From Chengkuizengella marina (GTDB taxonomy: Bacteria > Bacillota > Bacilli > Paenibacillales > KCTC-33759): a stretch of 64,000 bases of DNA. Location of the stretch: positions 53,941-117,940 of the forward strand of contig NZ_SIJB01000017.1 of NCBI RefSeq assembly GCF_009910845.1. The letters run 5' to 3'. The notes beneath the pieces were generated by a model. It was not told the origin of the DNA, ran no database searches, and saw nothing but the letters and a program-made list of their open reading frames with translations. Shown piece after piece: positions 8,838 through 18,199 of this stretch. Both the position numbers and the translations under genes were made by a program. Each line of letters opens with the position of its first letter. Position 1 is the stretch's first letter.

Positions 8838-9761
8838 TTACACACTTGCTGTTTTTTTCTCAGATATTTTAACAACGTTAGTACTAGAAAGCGTAAATAG
8901 GATCAAACCACACCATATAAACATAAAACTGATCAGTTGTATTTTTGAAAACGGTTCATGATATACAAATATAGCCAAAAGCAAACTAATTGTAGGCGCT
9001 AAGTATTGAAAAAAACCGTTTAATGACAACGAAATTCTTTGAAGCCCCTCAGCAAAAAACAATAAAGGTAAAGCTGTTGCTACTCCCGAACATATTAATA
9101 AAATAGTTGTGGGTAGAGAAGATGTTACAAACATCCCAGTGCCTTTCCCTTCTAAACTTAGAAGATAAATCAATGCTACAGGCAATACTAAAGCTGTTTC
9201 AATAGCTAGAGAAAATAATGAATCAAGCTTAATTATTTTCTTAACTAATCCATATAATGCAAAACTAAAAGCTAAGGCAATGGATATCAATGGAATTTGT
9301 CCATGTTCGACCGTTAAGATGGCTACACCAATACCAGCAAAACACAAAGCAATAAACTGCCAATTCGACATCTTTTCTCTTAGAACAATCACTCCTAGTA
9401 ATACACTAAGTAAAGGATTTATATAATAACCCAGACTTGCTTCAACCATTTGTTCATGATTGACAGCCCAAATATATATGAACCAATTACAGCTAATAAG
9501 TATTCCTGCTATTAAAACAGGTATCATACTTTTGGGCGATTTCCAAAACATATATAATTGTTGTCTAAATGATGAAGATTTCTTAGTCAGATAAATAATC
9601 CCAACTACAAATACAAATGACCAAGCGATTCGATGCGCTAATATTTCACCTGCAGGTACATGTTCAATCCACTTCCAGTAAATCGGAAGCAATCCCCATA
9701 ATACATACGCTGCTAGAGAGTATAAAGTTCCAATAAAAAATGTATTTCTATCTGTGTTCAA
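8838..9761 (-). CDS. rarD: RarD-type EamA permease
   Basis: This is a membrane protein of 307 residues and about ten hydrophobic helices, in the DMT superfamily. The start segment TLYSLAAYVLWGLLPIYWKW and the early LAHRIAWSF are typical of RarD, and two EamA repeats follow, the second around GVIVLREKMSNWQF and SLNGFFQYLAPTISLLLA. RarD proteins are named for chloramphenicol sensitivity in Pseudomonas, but their substrate is not settled. The start is a TTG at 9761 behind AGAGGGGATG. No operon partner is evident: it is flanked by gaps of about 210 bp on both sides, in which I see no clear structures. Confidence 0.88.
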   Translation of the reverse strand: MNTDRNTFFIGTLYSLAAYVLWGLLPIYWKWIEHVPAGEILAHRIAWSFVFVVGIIYLTKKSSSFRQQLYMFWKSPKSMIPVLIAGILISCNWFIYIWAVNHEQMVEASLGYYINPLLSVLLGVIVLREKMSNWQFIALCFAGIGVAILTVEHGQIPLISIALAFSFALYGLVKKIIKLDSLFSLAIETALVLPVALIYLLSLEGKGTGMFVTSSLPTTILLICSGVATALPLLFFAEGLQRISLSLNGFFQYLAPTISLLLAIFVYHEPFSKIQLISFMFIWCGLILFTLSSTNVVKISEKKTASV

Positions 9762-9977
9762 ACAAACATCCCCTCTATGATATCAATATTGAAAAAATAA
9801 TACATAAATATCTCTTCCTTATGAATAATATGCTTTCATCGATTGTACATTTATTCTTATAACATTCATTCTGACCTCTTATAAAATTATATATTATTTT
9901 GTATAACAAGGGGTATGCAAAATGTAAATGTATATTATCAAATTTGTTGATATTAGAGATGACTTGTTTTTATTTTA

Positions 9978-11090
9978 TTAATCCCATTTAAATGTAAAAC
10001 TTGCAATGATAAAGGATACTATCATCCAACCACTCAGTAACAGTGCTTCACTCCATAAAGTAGTTAAATCCGCACCTACATTCATAATTTGTCTAAAAGC
10101 TGTACTTAAATGAGCAATAGGTAGTGAATTTACAATAGGTTGCAAATAAGAAGGCATGTCATCAATTGGAAAAAAGACACCACCTAGAAACAATAACGGA
10201 AAGGAAATAAAGCCTGCTATAGGTCCTGCACTCTCTGGTGTTTTGGCTACTGAAGCAATAATAAAACCTATCGACATAAAGGTTAATGTTCCTAATACGA
10301 CAAACATAATCAATAATAACCAAGATCCATTTACTTGTGTGCCAAAAATGAAACTTCCTACTAATAAAACAATTAGTGCTTGAAGACCGTTTAATATGAG
10401 TCTAGCTGTAATTTGAGCAGCGATAAAAGTGGATGCTTTTAAAGTTGTACTTTGCATTCTGCGAAGAACTCCTCGTTCCCTCCAAGATGCAATCTGGCCA
10501 GCTACACCATTTAGGTTATTTGACATGATCATCATCGCTACAATACCAGGAACAAGAAAATCAATGTATTGTAAATTTAATGATTGAAGTCCCTCTTGTT
10601 GTACTGTAATAACAGGTTCATATCCTGCCATCTGTTTACTAATCTGATCTACTACACCTTCAACTAATCCAATTCCTATCGTAGACCTTAATTGATCTGT
10701 TTCGTCGTAATATAAAATAATATTGGATGACCCACCTATAGCATTCACCTCATTACTATAACCTTCAGGTACGATTGCAATAAGTTGAATATCCCCTTGT
10801 TTAAGTTGTTCCTTTGCAATCGACTCATCCTTTGATAGTTCAAATTGTATGGAGACTGGGGCATCTATAGAGGTTTGATTTGATATTAATCCATCTACAA
10901 ATATGTTGGAATCACTTGAATCATCCATATCAATGATAACACCTTGTAAAGAAACATCATTCCCTCCACCTATAAAGGAGCCAATCATAATCATTAAAAA
11001 AATTGGGAAAAATAGTGTCCAAAAAAGCACTTGACGATTTCGTGCAAATATTCTCAATTGTGCTATCGTTAACTGTCCATAACCCTTCAT
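9978..11090 (-). CDS. ABC-2 type exporter permease
   Basis: The 370-residue permease has one N-terminal helix (QVLFWTLFFPIFLMIMIGSF), an extracytoplasmic domain of about 140 residues, and five C-terminal helices. The motif LVPGIVAMMIMSNNLNG is followed by the cytoplasmic WRERGVLRRMQSTTLKAS, as in ABC-2/DrrB-like exporters. It overlaps the ATPase gene by 4 bp (ATGA), so the two are co-translated and form the exporter. Drugs or lipids exported by this class cannot be told apart by sequence. Confidence 0.88.
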   Translation of the reverse strand: MKGYGQLTIAQLRIFARNRQVLFWTLFFPIFLMIMIGSFIGGGNDVSLQGVIIDMDDSSDSNIFVDGLISNQTSIDAPVSIQFELSKDESIAKEQLKQGDIQLIAIVPEGYSNEVNAIGGSSNIILYYDETDQLRSTIGIGLVEGVVDQISKQMAGYEPVITVQQEGLQSLNLQYIDFLVPGIVAMMIMSNNLNGVAGQIASWRERGVLRRMQSTTLKASTFIAAQITARLILNGLQALIVLLVGSFIFGTQVNGSWLLLIMFVVLGTLTFMSIGFIIASVAKTPESAGPIAGFISFPLLFLGGVFFPIDDMPSYLQPIVNSLPIAHLSTAFRQIMNVGADLTTLWSEALLLSGWMIVSFIIASFTFKWD

Positions 11091-12052
11091 TCTTCTCTTA
11101 AGCTCCTTCCTGTCATATGTATAAATACATCCTCTAATGTAGCCGTTCTAGTTTGTAAATCTGCTAAGTTAATCTTTTTTTCTTCTGCTTGTTGTATTAA
11201 GTCTGTTAACGTTTCCTGTAATTGATCTGTATACAATATATAGGTATCATGATGTATATCTACTTGTTTAACAGCTGTCATATTACCAAACTCATGCTCA
11301 AGCAGCTTTTTATCTTCATCATTTAACAAATCCTCATTTGATAAATTAAACTCTACCGCACTTTGAGAGTCTAAGCTTTTAATTAACTCTTGCGGTGTAT
11401 CTAAAGCAATGATGTTTCCTTGATCTACTAAACAAATACGATCACATAAAATGTGGGCTTCATCCATGTAATGTGTAGATAGTATGATCGTCTTCCCTCT
11501 CTCTTTTAATTTTAAAATAATATCCCATAACGTTCTTCTAGCTTGTGGATCGAGACCCGTTGTTGGCTCGTCTAAAAAAATGACTTTAGGATCATTAACT
11601 AAGGCTAAAGCAATGGCCAAACGTTGTTTTTGCCCTCCAGATAGATTTTTCACCCTATCGTTCATTTTTTCATGTAAATTAACACTTTCCAGCAAAGGTT
11701 CAATCTCTACAGGGTTAGGATAAAAACTTGCATACATTTGTGTTATTTCAATCACTTTTAACAAATCAAATAATGAAGTAGATTGAAGCTGAACACCTAT
11801 GACTTCCTTTACTTTATTTAATTGTTTTTGAGTGTCAAAACCAGCAACTAAAGCCATCCCACCATCGGGTTTTCTTAATCCTTCTATCATTTCCATAGTG
11901 GTTGTTTTCCCAGCACCGTTTGGACCTAATAATCCAAAAACCTCACCTTGCTGAACCTCAAAACTAATTTTATTCACAGCAATGAATTGACCATATTTTT
12001 TAAACAGTTTTTCTATTTTGATAACAGGTTCATCATAAATGAATTCACTCAT
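11087..12052 (-). CDS. ABC exporter ATP-binding protein
   Basis: This 321-residue ATPase has Walker A GPNGAGKTT near residue 43, the signature LSGGQKQRLAIALAL, Walker B VIFLDEPTTGLDP and the H-loop ILSTHYMDEA. A C-terminal extension of about 85 residues (from residue 235) resembles that of DrrA-type drug exporters. It pairs with the permease downstream. The start ATG at 12052 lies inside the stop of a three-codon mini-ORF that has the better-placed ribosome binding site (see 12049..12060), so initiation may be coupled. Confidence 0.9.
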   Translation of the reverse strand: MSEFIYDEPVIKIEKLFKKYGQFIAVNKISFEVQQGEVFGLLGPNGAGKTTTMEMIEGLRKPDGGMALVAGFDTQKQLNKVKEVIGVQLQSTSLFDLLKVIEITQMYASFYPNPVEIEPLLESVNLHEKMNDRVKNLSGGQKQRLAIALALVNDPKVIFLDEPTTGLDPQARRTLWDIILKLKERGKTIILSTHYMDEAHILCDRICLVDQGNIIALDTPQELIKSLDSQSAVEFNLSNEDLLNDEDKKLLEHEFGNMTAVKQVDIHHDTYILYTDQLQETLTDLIQQAEEKKINLADLQTRTATLEDVFIHMTGRSLREE

Positions 12053-12060
12053 TCCTTCAT
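12049..12060 (-). other. Three-codon mini-ORF coupled to the ABC ATPase start
   Basis: On the minus strand AGGAGGTTGGA is followed by ATG AAG GAA TGA. The stop overlaps the ATPase start codon as ATGA. The strong ribosome binding site is correctly spaced for the mini-ORF and 13 nt away from the ATPase start, so ribosomes may reinitiate. This is read directly; the function is inference. Confidence 0.4.
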
Positions 12061-12156
12061 TCCAACCTCCTAATATTTATATTACTAAATTATATCATTT
12101 CAAAAATTTAACATATACAATTACTGCTTCCTTGTTATAACTTTAGTAGGTTTACT

Positions 12157-14493
12157 TTAAAAGCCGAGTACCTCTAGTAACTTCTCACCTAATTTCCTAT
12201 CTTCACCTTTGTAAGGATAACAATGAATATGAATGGCTGGATTAAAATTTAATTCTATAATGCTGTAGTTTTCCTTTAAATTTTGTGAATGATGATCTTT
12301 AATAATCATATCTACTCCGCAGATAGTAGCGCTTACGGTTTTTGCAGCAGATACGGCAATATCTTTATACGATCTAGGAATAACATCTGTAAAATCAATA
12401 CTATCCCCACCTGTACTTATATTAGAATTTTCTCTTAAATAAACAATTTCTCCTATTTTGGGAATGGATTGAAAGTTTAACCCTTGACTGCTTAAAAACG
12501 TTTCTTCATTCTCCCCTAACTTGATTTTTTCTAATGGAGTTCTATATCCCTGACCTCTTAAAGGATTTTTATTTTTTTCATGTACTAAATTTCGTATGCT
12601 CGATATTCCATCCCCAGTTACATTTGCTGGAACACGATGCAGAATACCTACTACTTCATCTTTAATGACAAAAAAACGATATTCTTTCCCATTAATGAAT
12701 TGTTCAATCAGTATGGAGTTATCATGATGAAAAGCAAGTTCAACAGCTCTTTTGTATGAGGCTAGAGAATAATCATTTTTTAAAATCGTAATACCCAATC
12801 CAAAATTTGTTGATTTTGGTTTAATTACGATCCCCATTCCGCTAAATTGATTGAAACTTGATAATGCTTCATCCATAGTTAAATAATGTTGTCCAATAGG
12901 GGCGTTTATACCTTGTTCAATCAGCACTTTTTTTGTTACTAATTTATTTTCCATCATTTGAATGGTGCTGTATGAATCCAATGAAGTTTTTGTTGCTTGT
13001 TTAATATATTCTTTCTTCATTTCATTTTTCAGCACAATAAAATTGTCATTCCGATCTAAAATCTCAAAATGTATACCTTTCTTAATCGAATCTTTTAATA
13101 ATATTTGTGTGGAAAGCTCCATATCTTCATAACCTAAAAGATTGTATGACTTTGATTTACTTATATTCAAATATTGTTTTGCTTTATCCATATGAAATTG
13201 GATAAACGATTTTTCTCGAATAGCTTCTAAAATTAGTGATGAGGTACTTTTTTCAGGATGTTTAAATTTATATTTTGCATTATTAATGATTTGTTGAAAG
13301 TACTGCTTTTTTATACCTAGAGTAGAAATAAAAGTAAGCATTTCATCTAAGATTTCAATCCCCCATTCATGAATAGAAACAACTTCATGTACAGATTTAA
13401 AAAGCTTCAAGTTATGTTTTCTACCCAAACTAGCAGTAAGCTCATGATTAATTAGAGGAATCATCTGTGAATGCTCATTTTTATTTACTTCTTGTTTGAA
13501 TAAACCAAATAAAATAAATAAATGAACAAAGTAAAGTGTGTTTAAATCTACACCAACGGTTAGAAAAGGATTTAAATCTAAAATTCTTAATTCTAAATAA
13601 TCTACACCATCATATTCTAATGATGTTAATAAATCAGAACAGCTTTTTGATTTTAAACGAACAGGACTATAATATTCCTTCACACTTTGAATCTTTCCAT
13701 CGTTGATCAATTTTTTTATATCTTTTACATACTCATCAACACTGTGATAAGATACATTCAATTCTCTTTCATTTCTATAACCACAAACTCCATTTCGAAA
13801 AGAACTAGCATATACAAAATATGAACTCTCTTGATCTAATTTCTCCATCATTTCTATACATTCCTTGTTATAACTTGAATGCACTCCTGGACTAGCACCA
13901 AATAAATAAATGAGCAACCATCTATATTTCAATATATGTCTACTGATTTGCAAATAAATATCGTTCTTGAACTGTTTATAAGTTTTATTGGTATTTTGTT
14001 CTTTGTAAATCTTCATTAAAAATTCCTCTTGAAAAGAAAAATTATAATGAATACCTGAAATCATTTGTTTCTTCTTTCCATAACCAACAGCTAACTTCTC
14101 TCTATATATCTCAGCCTCCTTTCCCTTTTTACTATCATCATATTTTGCGATTGGAATTTTCTCTTCTTCTGGAAGCATCGGAGGATTACTTTGTGGCCAT
14201 AAATATTCATCATTCAGCTCTAAAGTAACAATATGATGGATATTTTCTAAGAAATGAAAACTTTCTTCAAGTGTCTGAAACATCGGAGTAATCATTTCTA
14301 TTTGACTTTCTGAAAAATCAGTCGTAATAAATGGATGGGTTAACTTATTTCCAAAAACTGCAGGGTGTGGGGTTAGAGCAAGTTTACCTAATTCATTAAC
14401 TCTTACATTTTCTTTCTCTAAACCAAAATTCCCACTTAAAAATTCATACTCAAGATTCAATTTTTGAACAATTTTATAAAATTCATTATCCAC
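12157..14493 (-). CDS. gshF: Bifunctional glutamate-cysteine ligase/glutathione synthetase
   Basis: GshF makes glutathione from glutamate, cysteine and glycine in two ATP-dependent steps. The N-terminal half is a GshA-type ligase (LSGNFGLEKENVRV near the start, HPAVFGNKLTHPFITTDFSE, then FGASPGVHSSY). The C-terminal half is an ATP-grasp domain (GIVIKPKSTNFGLGITIL, ILIEQFINGKEYRFFVI, IIELNFNPAIHIH). The frame opens at 14577, but GAAGGTGA spaced before the GTG at 14493 gives a 778-residue protein, normal for GshF; the extra 28 hydrophobic residues are probably untranslated. It lies 100 bp downstream of a Cys-rich MarR regulator, with a perfect inverted repeat between them. Confidence 0.92.
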   Translation of the reverse strand: MDNEFYKIVQKLNLEYEFLSGNFGLEKENVRVNELGKLALTPHPAVFGNKLTHPFITTDFSESQIEMITPMFQTLEESFHFLENIHHIVTLELNDEYLWPQSNPPMLPEEEKIPIAKYDDSKKGKEAEIYREKLAVGYGKKKQMISGIHYNFSFQEEFLMKIYKEQNTNKTYKQFKNDIYLQISRHILKYRWLLIYLFGASPGVHSSYNKECIEMMEKLDQESSYFVYASSFRNGVCGYRNERELNVSYHSVDEYVKDIKKLINDGKIQSVKEYYSPVRLKSKSCSDLLTSLEYDGVDYLELRILDLNPFLTVGVDLNTLYFVHLFILFGLFKQEVNKNEHSQMIPLINHELTASLGRKHNLKLFKSVHEVVSIHEWGIEILDEMLTFISTLGIKKQYFQQIINNAKYKFKHPEKSTSSLILEAIREKSFIQFHMDKAKQYLNISKSKSYNLLGYEDMELSTQILLKDSIKKGIHFEILDRNDNFIVLKNEMKKEYIKQATKTSLDSYSTIQMMENKLVTKKVLIEQGINAPIGQHYLTMDEALSSFNQFSGMGIVIKPKSTNFGLGITILKNDYSLASYKRAVELAFHHDNSILIEQFINGKEYRFFVIKDEVVGILHRVPANVTGDGISSIRNLVHEKNKNPLRGQGYRTPLEKIKLGENEETFLSSQGLNFQSIPKIGEIVYLRENSNISTGGDSIDFTDVIPRSYKDIAVSAAKTVSATICGVDMIIKDHHSQNLKENYSIIELNFNPAIHIHCYPYKGEDRKLGEKLLEVLGF

Positions 14494-14527
14494 TAATTCT
14501 TTCACCTTCTTTCTGAATATGTAAGTA

Positions 14528-14561
14528 TATATCATCCAGAGAAAGAATAATGGATGATATA
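14528..14561. promoter_or_regulatory. Inverted repeat between marR-like gene and gshF
   Basis: TATATCATCCA (14528-14538) and TGGATGATATA (14551-14561) form a perfect 11-bp inverted repeat with a 12-nt spacer, about 25 bp before the gshF ribosome binding site. It could be an operator for the neighbouring MarR protein or a hairpin in the transcript. Confidence 0.5.
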
Positions 14562-14592
14562 AACTTGCATAATACAAGTATTAAATCGAAAA

Positions 14593-15045
14593 TCACTTCA
14601 ATGCAGCAACACAACATACTTCTGCTTTATTCATTGAAATATTTAGTAGTTCAATCGATCTTATAATCGTATCTCGTTCAAATTCACTTAATTGAGAAAA
14701 TACTTGTTCAAGATAAATATTAAATTCTAGGTCTATTTTAGATTGTATTTCTTTCCCTTTATCTGTTAAAGACAAAATATGAATTCGATTATCTTTTAAA
14801 TCAGGTGTTTTTTTGATTAAATTTTTGTCAATCAAATTCTTAACTTGACGACTAAAAGTTGTAATATCCATACTTAAGGCACTAGCAATATCTTGCATAG
14901 AAGGTTGGTTTTGACGATTAACTTCATATAATATATGACTTTGCACTAGTGATAGTTCCTTACCACAGCAATTTACACAAGATTGTTCGTTTAGAATACC
15001 AAACTTTCTAGATAAAATGAACATAGACTCCCTAAACTGATTCAT
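14593..15045 (-). CDS. Cys-rich MarR-family regulator
   Basis: This 150-residue MarR-type winged-helix protein has the recognition helix SMDITTFSRQVKNLIDKNLI and the wing KTPDLKDNRIHILSLTDKGKEI around residues 55-100. It is unusual in carrying a CVNCCG cluster at about residues 23-28 and a VCCVAALK terminus, placed where N- and C-terminal helices meet in MarR dimers, so it may sense thiols or metals such as arsenic. The ATG at 15045 follows TTAGGAGTGATAATA and is preferred to 15063. It is upstream of gshF and probably controls glutathione synthesis, which is inference. Confidence 0.82.
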   Translation of the reverse strand: MNQFRESMFILSRKFGILNEQSCVNCCGKELSLVQSHILYEVNRQNQPSMQDIASALSMDITTFSRQVKNLIDKNLIKKTPDLKDNRIHILSLTDKGKEIQSKIDLEFNIYLEQVFSQLSEFERDTIIRSIELLNISMNKAEVCCVAALK

Positions 15046-15187
15046 TATTATCACTCCTAACATTTTCTATATCTTCTTAATATTTTAATTAAATCACTTG
15101 ATTTTTGCAACTATATTTTTACCCCTTCCAAGATTTTATTAATATGTGTTCTCTTACAAAAAATATTCACTTGCATAACTTTCAAAC

Positions 15188-15217
15188 AAAAAAGATAGTA
15201 TAAAACTTATATTATCT
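15188..15217 (-). terminator. Terminator after the XRE regulator
   Basis: On the minus strand AGATAATATAA-gtt-TTATACTATCT (15207-15217 with 15193-15203, one G-T pair) is followed by TTTTTTG. It lies about 25 bp after the stop at 15243. Confidence 0.7.
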
Positions 15218-15242
15218 TATACGGTCCTTTTCAAAATAGTTA

Positions 15243-15641
15243 TTAAATTTCTCCACACTTCAAGCCAAAATATTTTAGTAAATCTGGATCTAGATCTATC
15301 ATTTTTCTTTCTTTTTTAATATGAATATCAATTTCAATACCTGTATCATCTGAATTAAAAATAACTTTCGTTTGTAATTCTTTTATAGAATACCCTAAAT
15401 AATTGCATATTTTATGAACTGTTTTGTTTGATACTTTCTTTCCTCTTTCCACTTTGGAAATAGAGGAAACTGATAAGCCGCTCTCTATAGATAATTTTTT
15501 TTGTGTTATTTGTTTCATTTCTCGAATTAAATAAATATTAATCCCTATCAGTTCTGATTTTGTTACTTCTCTATTTTCAATCTCCTTCATTTTATTAAGT
15601 ATTTTTTGCGAAGGTTTTTGTAGAATCGTAGTTTTCATCAT
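15243..15641 (-). CDS. XRE-family transcriptional regulator
   Basis: A 132-residue protein with a helix-turn-helix of the Xre/Cro type at residues 35-88 (MKQITQKKLSIESGLSVSSI, then VERGKKVSNKTVHKICNYLG). The N-terminal 30 residues are basic, and the C-terminal 40 residues contain an acidic/basic beta-like segment (TGIEIDIHIKKERKMIDLDP) of unknown role. The ATG follows AAAGGAGACATC. It is monocistronic with its own terminator. Its targets are unknown; the adjacent gshF and copper-oxidase genes are possible but untested. Confidence 0.8.
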   Translation of the reverse strand: MMKTTILQKPSQKILNKMKEIENREVTKSELIGINIYLIREMKQITQKKLSIESGLSVSSISKVERGKKVSNKTVHKICNYLGYSIKELQTKVIFNSDDTGIEIDIHIKKERKMIDLDPDLLKYFGLKCGEI

Positions 15642-15737
15642 GATGTCTCCTTTAAAGCGAAGCTGGTTAGGTCCTATTAGGTTGTATGCTTTATAATTCT
15701 AATAGATTCTTTTTAAAATAACAATGTTTTCAATCAT

Positions 15738-16637
15738 TTATTTTTCAGTATAGGTAACAGTTGTAAACATACCGCCTGTATTTGTAGTAGAATTATTGGA
15801 TAAATGATGAGGAATATGACAATGTAATGGCCATATCCCTGGATTATTGGTATAAAACTGAGTATCATATGTTTCACCAGCACCTACTAAAATGGTGTTT
15901 TTCAAATATTGGTTACTCTCTAAAAAGGAATTGCCATCCGTAGCAGTAACTATAAATTGATGACCATGAAGATGGATTGGATGAGCATTCATTCCTAAAT
16001 TGCCGATACGAATTCGTATGTTTTCATCTTTTTTAACGAGAAGTGGTATCGTATAGGGAAAGCATCTTCCGTTTATAGTAAAGAAATTTAAATCGTGTGA
16101 TAGAGGCTCAAGGTTATAAGTACCAGGTGATAAAGTTCCTTTTTTCATCCCAATAACTGCAAACTCCTGCAACATCATAAAATAGTCTCTTTGGATGATT
16201 GATTGCTTTTGAGGTGGATCTAATATTATAAAAGTTCCACCTAGTCCCATCATTTCTTGTTTAGCTGTATGATAATGTGTATGATACATATGTGAACCTG
16301 GTGGATTAGTAATTTTAAACTGATAGTCAAAATAATGGTTTGGATCTATTCTTGGAGAAGGTTCTACTTCCGGAACCCCATCCATGACATTAGGTACATC
16401 TAACCCATGCCAATGAACACTTGTTGGTTCTGAAAGCTTGTTATAAACTCTTATATTTACATTGTCTCCTTGAAAAACCTGTATTGTAGGACCTGGGATA
16501 TACCCATTATATCCCCATCCATTTATATACAACCCAGGCAGCAATTGTTGGGTGACGGGTTCGGCAACTAATAAAAAATGTTTAATCCCTTCTTTCAAAA
16601 CGTAAGGAAGGTTTGGAATTCCTGGAGTAATAACCAA
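15738..16637 (-). CDS. Small multicopper oxidase
   Basis: This 299-residue laccase-like protein has all four copper-ligand blocks: SVHWHGLD, MYHTHYHTAKQ, HPIHLHGHQF and HCHIPHHL. This places the trinuclear site and a type 1 copper in a compact, two-domain-sized protein rather than the 500-residue three-domain form. After the HCHxxxH block the expected axial Met is displaced (LSNNSTTNTGGM), which suggests an insertion near type 1 copper. There is no signal peptide. ATG at 16643 lies directly against the ribosome binding site AAGGGGGAG, so the TTG at 16637 is the likelier start. The substrate (phenols, Mn or Cu) is unknown. Confidence 0.85.
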   Translation of the reverse strand: MVITPGIPNLPYVLKEGIKHFLLVAEPVTQQLLPGLYINGWGYNGYIPGPTIQVFQGDNVNIRVYNKLSEPTSVHWHGLDVPNVMDGVPEVEPSPRIDPNHYFDYQFKITNPPGSHMYHTHYHTAKQEMMGLGGTFIILDPPQKQSIIQRDYFMMLQEFAVIGMKKGTLSPGTYNLEPLSHDLNFFTINGRCFPYTIPLLVKKDENIRIRIGNLGMNAHPIHLHGHQFIVTATDGNSFLESNQYLKNTILVGAGETYDTQFYTNNPGIWPLHCHIPHHLSNNSTTNTGGMFTTVTYTEK

Positions 16638-16784
16638 TATCATCTCCCCCTTAATGTATTAGAAGAGCAGTAATTTAAGCTTTTGTTATATAGTATGTGC
16701 ACTCTGTAACAAATAGGTCTCTAAAAAACATAGAAAGATCTTTAGAAACTAACATATTTCCTTACTTAAATTGTGAAAGAATAT

Positions 16785-17921
16785 TCAATCATACAAGGAT
16801 CTCCAAAGATAGAACGCAGCGTAAGACTCCCAGCCCTTCCATTGTTTCACCAGCCCCTCTATTTCATCAATGGATGGTTTTTGATTTAATCCTAATATTG
16901 CTTTTAATGCATTATGAATTCCTACATCTGCTACGGGAAATGCACTATTGATAGAAAAACATTTCATAATCGTATAATCAGCTGTCCATTTTCCTATTCC
17001 TCTAATTGAAGTAAGTTGATCCATCATTTTATCATAATGATTTTCATATCTTAGTTTTTTTTGATTTAAGGTTCCATCCGTTATCATCTTTGCAACCCCA
17101 ATAATATACTCTGCTTTTCTTGTTGATATTTGCATTTCCTTTAAATCTTCAATATGAATTTCACATATACGATCCGACTTTGGAAAAATCCAATAATCCA
17201 CGTTTTCATATGTAATTTTTTCACCATATGTCTGTACAAAACGTTTTTTTAAAGTATAAGCAAACTTCAAATTAATCTGTTGTCCGAGGATAGACCAACA
17301 TAAGGCTTCAAATAAGTCATTGATTTTAATTAATCTTAATCCATAATATTCTTTAATAAGTACTCCCATGATGCGATCATTTTTCATAGAGGAATAAAAT
17401 GGGGTCAAATCTGTATCAAAGTCAAACATATCCCATATATATTTTGCAGTTTGAGCTCTCATCCAGCTCGTTGGAATTCCATTTAGAAATGTAATGATCA
17501 TTTTTTTATTAACACATGATATTTTAAATAACACAAATTTTTGACCAAATTTTAATAATTTAAAAACGTTATCTTGAACAACCTTATGTAAACATTCTTC
17601 TTCTGATTTTTTAAAATAAACCAAACATTCATTAAAATTAAATTCATTAGGTAATTCAATTTCTAACGTATCAATATAATCATCCCATTTGACATGAAAA
17701 ACATTAGGATTACACAATTTACAAGGATGAAACCCCTTAGCTTCTGCCTCATTATATGAGTGAACAAATTCCGCTTGTTCAATTTTAGGCATGGTCACCT
17801 CACATGAGGTTAAACAATAAGTTTGAGTTAACTTATTACACATAAAAAAATCCCCATCATATGATGAATCATTATTTTTCATAATATGATACATCTCATC
17901 ATGACTTAACTTATATTTCAT
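16785..17921 (-). CDS. Ada zinc domain fused to AlkA-type DNA glycosylase
   Basis: About 378 residues. The N-terminal part is an Ada-type methylphosphotriester domain: TYCLTSCEVTMP and GFHPCKLCNP supply the four zinc cysteines, the first being the methyl acceptor in Ada. The rest is an AlkA-like 3-methyladenine glycosylase, with ALCWSILGQQIN, the helix-hairpin-helix SIRGIGKWTADY and the catalytic-Asp segment PVADVGIHNA. The AraC-type DNA-binding domain usual between these activities is missing. GAGGAATTAGTC before the ATG at 17921 decides that start over 18005. It probably repairs alkylated bases. Whether the Ada part still senses methylphosphotriesters is open. Confidence 0.85.
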   Translation of the reverse strand: MKYKLSHDEMYHIMKNNDSSYDGDFFMCNKLTQTYCLTSCEVTMPKIEQAEFVHSYNEAEAKGFHPCKLCNPNVFHVKWDDYIDTLEIELPNEFNFNECLVYFKKSEEECLHKVVQDNVFKLLKFGQKFVLFKISCVNKKMIITFLNGIPTSWMRAQTAKYIWDMFDFDTDLTPFYSSMKNDRIMGVLIKEYYGLRLIKINDLFEALCWSILGQQINLKFAYTLKKRFVQTYGEKITYENVDYWIFPKSDRICEIHIEDLKEMQISTRKAEYIIGVAKMITDGTLNQKKLRYENHYDKMMDQLTSIRGIGKWTADYTIMKCFSINSAFPVADVGIHNALKAILGLNQKPSIDEIEGLVKQWKGWESYAAFYLWRSLYD

Positions 17922-18093
17922 GACTAATTCCTCATTTCTTTCAAACAATATATTATTTATAGTATATATTATATGGTTAAAATCAGCACTTACACATAGA
18001 TTCATCCAAATGTCCCATAGGAATTGGACTTAGTCTTACATTATACAAAATCCACATTTATCAGTCTCATCATGGAATGTAATACCACAAATT

Positions 18094-18128
18094 AAAACGT
18101 TTCTTCTCAAATTGAGAAGAAACGTTTT
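18094..18128 (-). terminator. Strong terminator after the SGNH esterase
   Basis: AAAACGTTTCTTCTCAA (18094-18110) and its complement (18112-18128) form a 16-bp perfect stem with A/T-rich flanks on both sides. It lies about 70 bp after the SGNH gene on the minus strand and also separates it from the Ada-AlkA gene. Confidence 0.85.
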
Positions 18129-18199
18129 ATTATATGCATTTATTAAAAACTACTCTGTAGTAATAAATAAGATACTAGGTATGGTCAGGTACAGGTCTA

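Noticed and set aside
14494..14577. N-terminal membrane anchor on GshF from the longest frame
   Set aside because: The ribosome binding site favours the GTG at 14493; the upstream part overlaps the inverted repeat and has no initiation site.
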